Program-made: the position numbers and the translations under genes | Part shown: positions 58,801 through 64,000 of the stretch, piece by piece | Layout of the letters: every line of letters starts with the position of its first letter | Numbering within the stretch: position 1 is the stretch's first letter | Assembly (NCBI GenBank): GCA_014218235.1 | Contig: CM024760.1 | Location: 71,922,961 to 71,986,960 of the forward strand | DNA from: Colocasia esculenta | Taxonomy: Eukaryota > Streptophyta > Magnoliopsida > Alismatales > Araceae | DNA length: 64,000 bases | Direction: 5' to 3' | Notes under the pieces: generated by a model | What the model saw: only the letters and a program-made list of their open reading frames with translations | Told to the model about the DNA's origin: nothing | Databases searched by the model: none

Positions 58801-59340
58801 GATCGGACCGGAGTTAGTTCAGGAAACTTCGGATAAGATTCAGCTTATCAGGAAAAGGCTTGTTGCGGCACAGGATAGGCAGAAGAGTTATGCCGACAAC
58901 AGAAAGGATTTGGAGTTCGAGGTTGGCGATCATGTCTTCTTGAAGATATCGCCTACTCGAGGTGTTGTCAGATTTGGCAGGCATAGCAAGCTAAGCCCTA
59001 GATTCATTGGCCCATATGAGATTCTCAGACGTTTGGGCACGTGGCGTACGAGCTAGCATTACCCCCAGCTTTGGCTAGCGTTCACCCTGTATTCCACGTA
59101 TCTATGCTCAGGAAGTATGTCCGAGATCCGTCTCATGTGATTAGTCATGAGCCAGTGGAGATCCAGCCAGATCTTTCGTATGTCGAGCAACCAGTAGCCA
59201 TTCTTGACCGGAAGGTTCAGCATCTCCGGAACAAGAGTATCGCGTCGGTGAAAGTTCTATGGCAGAACTTCTCACGTGAGGAGGCTACGTGGGAGCTTGA
59301 GGATGCGATGAAGAAGAAGTATCCCCTTTTGTTTGAGTAG
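55891..59340 (+). pseudogene. pol: G3 pol, many one-base losses
   Basis: It contains protease DTGA (near 56040), reverse transcriptase (FIDDVLVYS near 57055), RNase H (YTDASQIGLGC near 57495), integrase finger (58080-58230), core and chromodomain-like end (to TAG 59340). Compared with G2, about fifteen one- or two-base losses and almost no gains appear, at about 56360, 56569, 56844, 57304, 57374, 57787, 57893, 57977, 57994, 58282, 58311, 58472, 58902 and 59038. They cut the frame into pieces. It also has the integrase one-base loss shared with G2 (near 58420). The loss-only pattern suggests uncorrected sequence errors as well as real decay, so the true state of this gene is uncertain. Confidence 0.9.
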
Positions 59341-59370
59341 TGTCGTTCTAACTTCGAGGACGAAGTTTCT

Positions 59371-59385
59371 TTAAGGGGGAGAGGG
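59371..59385 (+). other. Polypurine tract of G3
   Basis: TAAGGGGGAGAGGG-like tract directly before LTR-R. Confidence 0.8.
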
Positions 59386-62300
59386 TGTAAGGCCCTCGAA
59401 TTTCCGTCGCATTATTTGTATTTATGTGTGTATATTTGTGCTTGTGTATGTATGTACATATTTACGTACGCATTAATTAGTATAATTACGTGTGCATGTG
59501 TTTATATTAAATATAAATAATGTATGTATTGCATGGTGATAGTATGGATATAATACCGTATACATATTGCATGTATATATGCATGGTATGCATGGTTTTC
59601 TGCATATTTAGAGTTCTGGCCGAAGGCCATCTTGGCGTCAACCCCAGGCCGTTTAGCTGGTGTCAGCGTCCAGACATGGACGCCAACACTCATCCTGCGT
59701 CCAGCGATATGGACGCCAATCTCTCTGGCCTGCATGCGCAGCAGAGCTGCAAGCTTCTGAAACAAGGTAAGCCAACCATTGGGGGATGTCCCCCAACGGC
59801 TCTGAAGGCTGTCAATCAGCATGGTGAGTGGGAGAGAGACTCTCCTTATGTCTGAACCCGAAATGGCCTCTCCCCACTCCTCCCTTCACCTTGCAAGAGG
59901 AGAAAAGAGAAAAAAACCCTAGAGAGAAAATGTGAGAAAACCCCTCTTGCACCCACAAATCCGACCCCCTGGAGCTTGATCCGGCGTTCCACTGCTTCAA
60001 GAAGGTAGCTGGACAAAGAGGAGGCTTCCCCGACATCCCCTTGGCGTGGAGATCATCCAGGACCCGGAGGAGAGATCATTTGGAGGGAGTTCTGCACTTC
60101 TTGGGACAGCCCAAGGAGGGCTTCACCAACACCCTAACCCTTGGAAGAATTTTAAAAGGCAAGTGACCTATCCATGATGTCCCCGTATGAGTCTAGGTCG
60201 TTTGCTATTTTTATGGATTTTTCCTCGAGTCCTAGACCCTCCCATTCACCCAAGTTTGAGAGGTCGGGTCTGTGTTTCTGCACAGACCTGATTCGACGGC
60301 AAGGTCCTGGACGCCCATATCATGCTTGGCGTCCATCGGCCATGCCGCTGACCTGAGTCAGCGGCCAGAGACCGCCGCCAAGTTCCTCTGGACAGAACAG
60401 TGAACTGTTCTGCCCCTTCCTTTACATTAATTTCGGTATGGTTTCCGTGATGAGGATATATGGTAATCCTATACTCTATGTATATAGTCAATTGTGGTGT
60501 GTGGATGATTGTGGTGTGTGATGGTGAATGTAAATTGTATCCTATGAATTGTGAGCATGACTTGTTAACGATCTTGCAAATTTATGTTTCATGATTAGGA
60601 TTAGTATTAATGCCTTGGTTTTGGTCTGATCATGAAGGTTAGTGTCAGTATATGTGTTTGCAATTTTGGTAAATTATCCATGCTTGTGTAATTTGCTAAT
60701 AAATCCGGTTCGGTAAAAAAGCATACAAGAAAGATTGTGATGATTATCTATAGAGGTATGATTTAGGGTAATCTTGTATTCTCAATCATGCATATGTTAG
60801 TAGCCTCTGTTAAAACAGTAAGTGGCAATTGCAAGATGTGTTAAACCCATGTTACTTAAGTTGTGAATAGTATGCTAATTAGGTGTTTTATTTTCTGTAA
60901 ATTCTATTTAGCTCAGAAAAATCTGAAAATTTGAGTGTATGATCTTGAACCCGAAAACAGCATGTGGTTAAAATTTCAGGTCATTTGGATCAGTAAATAA
61001 AAAGTTATGTATTTTCATGTGAAATGTGATAATCTACGTGTATTATCGTAATGTGATTAGTTATTGTCTAAAACCACTTGATTCGTGAAATTACTGTGTG
61101 TTAAACTCTGAAATTCTGTAGTACCATGTTAGGAAAAACAGAGATATTCATGTGAGTGAGAAGTGAATGTGATGAAAAGTGTGAAGTGTAAAACCATGTG
61201 TAAACGGTAATGTGTAAATGTGTAACTGTGCCAATGTGACACTGCTTCCGTAGAGGGCAGTGGAGCTGTATCAGGAAAAGTCCCCCTGAGAAAGTTCATT
61301 GTGTAAGTGACCCTAAGGGCATTAGGGGGAAATCCTGGAGGTGGACAAGTACCACTGGTTAGGGTGGAGACTTGTTCTCCCGGTCTGCGCAGTCCAAGAG
61401 TCGCCATTGGAATGCCTAGATGGCGTCTATGTGTAATGTGATGTGTATATGTCCTTCTTTGGTGGTTTGGACTATGTGTCACGGCACCTAAAATGTGTAA
61501 TGTGAAATGTGTAATGTGTATGTGTCCATGTGTAAATGTGTAAGTGACAATGTGAATGTGTATGTGTAAAGTGAACCATGTGAAAGAGAAATTGTGTAAA
61601 GAAAATGTGAAACTAAAGATGTGAAAATGTGTTATTGAAACCATGTGAGACAAATCTGAAATCATGTGAAATCAGAATTTATGTTATTATCATCATGTTA
61701 TTATGTGCAAAGATGTTTAGAATCCATGTTAGGGATAATTGGTGAAAACGGGCAAGATAGCATGATTGTTTGAACACATGATATGTTTTATGCAATATTG
61801 TAGCTTTCATGTATAGGTTTACAGCCGTTAACCATGTGAAATCAGCAACCTAAAGCATGTGAAAAGGTTATGTATGCCTAAGGACATGTGAAATCCATGC
61901 TAGTTGTGTTCCCCTTTCATGTATGTAAATGTTCATGTTGGTAGCTCTCATGTCTAGTTCTTTAAAGATTAAAGTTTCATGAGTAAATTGAATAGAGAGC
62001 ATGTGATAGGTGAATTTTATTCTTAGAAATCTGAAAGCATGATCCATGTATAAAATTGTAAAACTTTCATGATAGGTTGAAACTTGAATTGACTAGCATG
62101 CCATGTGTTGCAAATTGTAAATGTGCATGTAGAAACCACTAGGACTTGTACGTGTATATCATGAGTGGTGTTGCTTGCTGAGTCCTTGGACTCACTCCTT
62201 GCTTCGGCGTACAGTGTAGTTGGTGACGTGGCACCTTTGGAGGAGGCACGAGACGGACTCCGAGCGCAGAGACTAGCTTTGGAGTTTCTTGAGATTGTGT

Positions 62301-62609
62301 ATTTCATAAGTATGTAATTTGAACATTGTATAGAGTATTATGAAAAGATGTATAAGTGTGGACATTTGTATTTATTTCAGCAATTTAAATCATGTGGACC
62401 TTTAGTTCTTTTATGTTAATGGCGAATTGCATGTATGTTTAATGTGGATGATGAATGAATGGAGACATGTCTTTTACTTCCGCTACTCTGTTGTATATTC
62501 GCGTGTATCTCAGCTGTATGTATCGTTTGGGTAAATGTCCCACTGTGAGGACTCTTGCTATACCGACGTGGGTTGGTATAACCGTACCGGTATAATGAGG
62601 GCCGTCACA
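59386..62609 (+). repeat. LTR-R of the nested array
   Basis: 3,224 bp, TGTAAGGCCC...GGGCCGTCACA. It is shorter than LTR-L by about 59 bases, mostly through scattered single-base losses (for example near 59606, 59697, 59814, 60307, 60352). The palindrome at 60393-60412 is intact. It is followed by the target duplication ggtat. Confidence 0.93.
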
Positions 62610-62614
62610 GGTAT
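62610..62614 (+). other. Target-site duplication, right copy (ggtat)
   Basis: It matches 43003-43007. After it the G1 LTR resumes with tgtagtaaagtccctacgg, as in the G1 5' LTR near 35300. Confidence 0.9.
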
Positions 62615-63324
62615 TGTAGTAAAGTCCCTACGGAAAGGCTCAATATGTGTGATATCCTATGGGCATTAGGATGAAATCCTAGAGGTGGACAAGTACCACT
62701 GGTTAGGCTGGAGAGGTCTTCTCCCGGTCTGTGCAGTACCAAGATTCGTTACTGTGTTGCCTAGGTGGCGGATATGTGTTTGTGTATGTGTATGTGTGTC
62801 CTTCTTGTGGTGGTTGGACTATGTGTCACGGCAACTAAGTGTAAACAATGTAATATGTGAATGTCAACATGTAAATTGTGCAAATGTGAAAGATGAGCAT
62901 GTGAAAGTGTTAAATGAATGTGTTAGCATACAAATAGATGTGAACTTGTGTACATGTAATTTATTTATATAAAATAGCAAGCTAAATGTGTAAATAAGTG
63001 TGATAATTGCACGTGAAAATGAGTAGATATCATGCTAATATGTTATTTATCATGTACATGTTCCATGCTCTAGTTGTACATAATTGTGAAATGAATTGAA
63101 TAAGATTTGAGCCCTTGAATCGTGTTGGCTACAACGTGTAGAAAGCATGCTATAGGTTTTCATATTTGTTTGGTAAGTATATGAAGCATGTGCCATGTTT
63201 ATTCCTAAATGTTTAAAAGGCTAGCATGTGTATGTGATATGTGTATGGATGCCATCTTTGGATTGCTTTCTGGGTCTTTTTAGACTCATACTTGCTTTGG
63301 CGTATAGGTGAGGCAGGTGCCTCA
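62610..63324 (+). repeat. G1 3' LTR, right part, truncated
   Basis: It is collinear with about 35296-36011 of the G1 5' LTR, again with several single-base losses. Similarity stops after 'gaggcaggtgcctc' at about 63324. The last 370 bp of the LTR, including its terminal CA, are missing. Confidence 0.88.
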
Positions 63325-64000
63325 CCCCCTTACATAAACTCTCCACACATCACTTCTGAGCAGAAAAGAAGCATGTTCTGTACGCTGCCGGAATCGGTCG
63401 ATCGACCGATATTTTGATCGACTGATCCCCTCCTTTTCTACCCACCCAAGAGAGAAAAAGAAGAGAGATAGGGGGCTTAAAGCCTCCCACCTTCTTTGAA
63501 AATCATGTACAACTATAGTATAGTCTTTGCTCTTGCATTCCTGCTTGTTTATTTTCATTCCCAAACAAGAAAAGATGGTGTGATTTCGACCTCTGTATTT
63601 CTGAGTTTTTTCGGAATCGATTGACCGAAACTAGAAATCAGTCGACAGATATTACCTTTTCGGTCGACCGACTTTGTCATTTTAGTCGACCAATCCCACA
63701 GTCAAACCCAAAAACAAATACTGGCTTGGTCGGACGACCGACTTCGTTATTCCGATCGACTGATTTTCCCCTGAAACCCAGAACAACTGCTAGCTAGATC
63801 GGTCGACCGATTATTCTATTCCAATCGATTGATTTCATAGTTGAAAACCTAGAATACAGTAGTGGGTAGGTCGGTCGATTGACCCTACCCTTCTGCTCGA
63901 CTGATTTTGTCTTGAATTCCAGAACCAAGTTTATATTGTCCCAACTTCTTTATTTTCTTCCAGATTTCTTATATAGCTTTATATTATATAAACTTGGACC
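63325..64000. other. Unassigned flank with palindromic repeat array
   Basis: No gene is seen. It is unrelated to the gypsy elements. It carries six units of TCGGTCGACCGA-like palindromes (see 63390-63905). It ends in AT-rich sequence with 'tatagctttatattatataaac', which may hold a TATA box. Confidence 0.5.
63390..63905. repeat. Palindromic TCGGTCGACCGA ... TCGACTGATT array
   Basis: Starts are near 63393, 63613, 63660, 63728, 63798 and 63869. The last four are spaced about 70 bp apart. Most units have a palindrome core (ggTCGAcc), then about 15-20 bases, then TCGACTGAT or TCGATTGAT. The first is a perfect 18-bp palindrome (63393-63410). Confidence 0.75.

Larger units (their letters stand above)
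43008..62609 (+). mobile_element. Nested Ty3/gypsy tandem array: LTR-L, G2, LTR-M, G3, LTR-R
   Basis: Three LTRs (43008-46290, 51217-54476, 59386-62609) alternate with two internal regions (46291-51216, 54477-59385). The outer edges carry the target duplication ggtat, and there is none around the middle LTR. G2 and G3 are nearly identical and share the same one-base loss in integrase. This fits one insertion later duplicated by unequal recombination between LTRs. The family is related to G1 by protein, but its LTRs are largely different. Confidence 0.93.
33565..63324 (+). mobile_element. Ty3/gypsy chromovirus-like element G1, split by a nested array
   Basis: 5' LTR 33565-36379, primer-binding site 36385-36395, decayed gag-pol to 41216, polypurine tract, and 3' LTR 41264-43007 continuing at 62610-63324. 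The 3' LTR lacks about its last 370 bp, so the right target duplication is lost. Domain order is protease-RT-RNase H-integrase. A chromodomain-like C-terminus and LTRs of 2.8 kb suggest the Tekay/Del group (inference). Nonsense codons, a Gly to Ser change in the protease motif and a deletion over the integrase catalytic Glu show it is old and inactive. Confidence 0.9.

Noticed and set aside
43008..62609. G2 and G3 as two separate insertions
   Set aside because: Only the outer ends carry a target duplication, the middle LTR is shared, and both copies have the same one-base loss.
62685..62972. Open frame with CVCVCVC near the right end
   Set aside because: It arises from TG-rich LTR sequence (gtgtatgtgtatgtgtg).

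Overview
The window is an intergenic, repeat-dominated piece of a plant nuclear genome, almost certainly an angiosperm. It contains Ty1/copia elements with a very large extra gene, Ty3/gypsy elements whose integrase ends in a chromodomain-like segment, LTRs of 2.2-3.3 kb, nested insertions, primer-binding sites matching plant initiator tRNA-Met, and no recognisable host gene. I cannot name the species from the sequence.

Left part (1-30410, coding sense on the minus strand): two copies of one copia family stand head to tail and share the middle LTR: LTR A (1-2035, cut by the window edge), internal 1, LTR B (11150-13380), internal 2, LTR C (22484-24733). Each internal region reads, in minus-strand order, primer-binding site, gag, pol (protease, integrase, reverse transcriptase, RNase H), a spacer of about 420 bp, and then an extra ORF of about 1,195 codons (aORF) before the polypurine tract. 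To the right of LTR C lies a third, divergent member (24734-30410). Its aORF is interrupted exactly at the LTR edge, so the tandem pair seems to have landed inside an older relative. That element ends at a 100-base run of N (30411-30510).

Middle (30511-33564): about 3 kb that I cannot assign. It has scattered open frames, a proline-rich stretch and a very AT-rich tract.

Right part (33565-63324, plus strand): gypsy element G1 has its 5' LTR at 33565-36379, a decayed gag-pol, and a 3' LTR starting at 41264. That 3' LTR is split by a 19.6-kb insertion (43008-62609) flanked by the direct repeat ggtat. The insert is itself a tandem LTR-internal-LTR-internal-LTR array of a second, related family (internals G2 and G3). 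In all three gypsy copies gag is interrupted by two short, phase-0, GT-AG intron-like segments. The last 0.7 kb holds an unrelated sequence with a roughly 70-bp-period array of TCGGTCGACCGA-like palindromes.

How the parts work together: in these families gag forms the particle, pol copies and integrates the element, and the LTRs supply promoter and polyadenylation signals. No copy here has an unbroken gag-pol. The copia aORF, the spliced-looking gag, the gag/pol UGAUG overlap and the two shared-LTR arrays are the most notable points. Many single-base losses between about 56.3 and 63.2 kb look more like consensus errors than decay.
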